From: Myxococcota bacterium
GTDB taxonomy: Bacteria; Myxococcota_A; UBA9160; UBA6930
Assembly: GCA_028285625.1 (NCBI GenBank)
Contig: JANQOX010000025.1
Span: 62,001 to 126,000 of the forward strand
Length of the DNA stretch: 64,000 nucleotides
Direction: 5' to 3'
In this document: piece after piece, positions 63,392 to 64,000 of the stretch
Layout: the number at the start of each line of letters is the position of its first letter
Position numbering within the stretch: position 1 is the stretch's first letter
Notes under the pieces: model-generated
What the model saw: only the letters and a program-made list of their open reading frames with translations
What the model was told of the DNA's origin: nothing
Database searches by the model: none
Made by a program: the position numbers and the translations under genes

Positions 63392-63453
63392 GCGTGTGCT
63401 AGGGTGCGCCCCCCGCGATCAAGCGGAGGGTCCAGGCGGACCAGAGGGGAACC

Positions 63454-63651
63454 ATGCGACTCGTGACTCCGTTCTTGCTGATCGTGGCTCTCGCGTTGGG
63501 CTTCGGTGCGCCCGCAATTTCTCAGGACCTCGGTAGCGCCATCCGCGACACCAAGGGTGCCGTCGAGGACGTCAAAGAGATCGTCGACGATGACGACGAC
63601 GAGAAGGCCAAGGAAGAAGACGACTCCGAGAAGGAAGAGAGGAAGGACTGA
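63454..63651 (+). CDS. small acidic secreted protein
   Basis: The 65-residue product has a signal peptide (MRLVTPFLLIVALALGFGAPAISQ), then a short linker and a strongly acidic tail of Asp, Glu and Lys runs. No family is recognised. AGAGGGGA lies before the ATG. An acidic periplasmic or extracellular peptide of this kind could bind cations, but there is no direct evidence. Confidence 0.68.
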   Translation: MRLVTPFLLIVALALGFGAPAISQDLGSAIRDTKGAVEDVKEIVDDDDDEKAKEEDDSEKEERKD

Positions 63652-63700
63652 ACCGCTGGGCGCGCTGAACCGGCGACGCCATGCAGACGAGGAGAATCGG

Positions 63701-64000
63701 ATGGGACTGCTCGACAACCTTCTGAAGGGCGGCGGCCTCGCCGACCTGGCGAACCTGGGATCGGATGGAGGTCGGCTTCTCGAGGCGGCGCAGAGCATGC
63801 TCGACCCGTCCGATGCGTCGGTGGGTGCGGGCTTCGGTCTGGATGACGTGATGAAGGCGCTCCAGTCGAGCGGCCTGGACGATGCGTTGCAGTCGTGGCT
63901 CGGTAGTGGCGCGAATCAGTCGATCGGCGCCAGCGACATCGCCAAGAGCCTGCCGGACGATCTGCTCACGCAGTTCGCGGGCAAGGCCGGTATCGACGTG
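63701..64000 (+). CDS. YidB-like (DUF937) protein, cut at window edge
   Basis: The first 100 residues of an open frame run off the right edge. MGLLDNLLKGGGL at the start and SWLGSGANQSIGASDIAKSLPDDLLTQFAGKAG are typical of YidB/DUF937, a small cytoplasmic protein of unknown function, usually about 130 residues. GAGGAGAA lies before the ATG at 63701. The C-terminus is outside the window. Confidence 0.88.
   Translation, partial: MGLLDNLLKGGGLADLANLGSDGGRLLEAAQSMLDPSDASVGAGFGLDDVMKALQSSGLDDALQSWLGSGANQSIGASDIAKSLPDDLLTQFAGKAGIDV

Overview
The window is high-GC, gene-dense DNA from a Gram-negative bacterium. Outer-membrane lipoprotein genes, a LolA-like carrier, an RND exporter and the MEP isoprenoid enzyme Dxr point to a double-membrane cell. 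The core gene order (secA-argJ; rpsB-tsf-pyrH-frr-uppS-dxr-rseP; ilvC-psd-pssA-leuA-leuB-asd-like-truA-rplM-rpsI) is of the kind found in the former Deltaproteobacteria (Myxococcota, Desulfobacterota and relatives). I cannot name a species.

Positions 1-36000 are a patchwork of short operons. The left edge holds a truncated DUF3604 lipoprotein, then a glyoxalase-fold protein, a tyrosine-phosphatase-like enzyme and an acyl-CoA synthetase. A large surface lipoprotein with HAF-type repeats follows, then an esterase facing an ArsR/START-domain pair. Next come a membrane phosphodiesterase coupled to an M23 peptidase, a LuxR-type regulator, a sulfotransferase, and a surface-glycan set (membrane protein, degenerate GT2-methyltransferase fusion, nitrobindin-like protein). 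An amidohydrolase, an SDR protein, a spondin-domain protein, a LolA-like protein with an RND transporter carrying cyclic-nucleotide-binding and TerB-like domains, and the repair genes rarA, nadK and recN complete this part, with a thrombospondin-3 lipoprotein and an FHA protein ahead of secA.

Positions 36000-45400 hold argJ and the translation, nucleotide and envelope operon rpsB-tsf-pyrH-frr-uppS-dxr-rseP-tsaB. cdsA, often found between uppS and dxr, is absent.

Positions 45400-50800 are an accessory islet. It starts with a PEP-CTERM-like secreted protein of lower GC. It then carries decayed second copies of the 3' ends of rseP and tsaB, which look like an integration scar. Last is a compact tryptophan-tryptophylquinone amine dehydrogenase operon, aauB-aauE-aauD-aauA-cytochrome c, with overlapping start and stop codons throughout. 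A divergent TetR gene faces it across a perfect 18-bp palindrome. The cofactor Trp pair, the catalytic Asp and 14 Cys in the small subunit favour the aromatic (aralkylamine) dehydrogenase type over classical methylamine dehydrogenase. The predicted pathway oxidises periplasmic amines and passes electrons to the small c-type cytochrome.

Positions 50800-64000 return to core genes: ilvC, the phosphatidylethanolamine pair psd-pssA, leuA, leuB, a catalytically dead Asd paralogue, truA, rplM-rpsI, a Nudix hydrolase, pyrG, a UbiB-family kinase and tRNA-Val(CAC). A small acidic secreted protein and a truncated YidB-like gene lie at the right edge.
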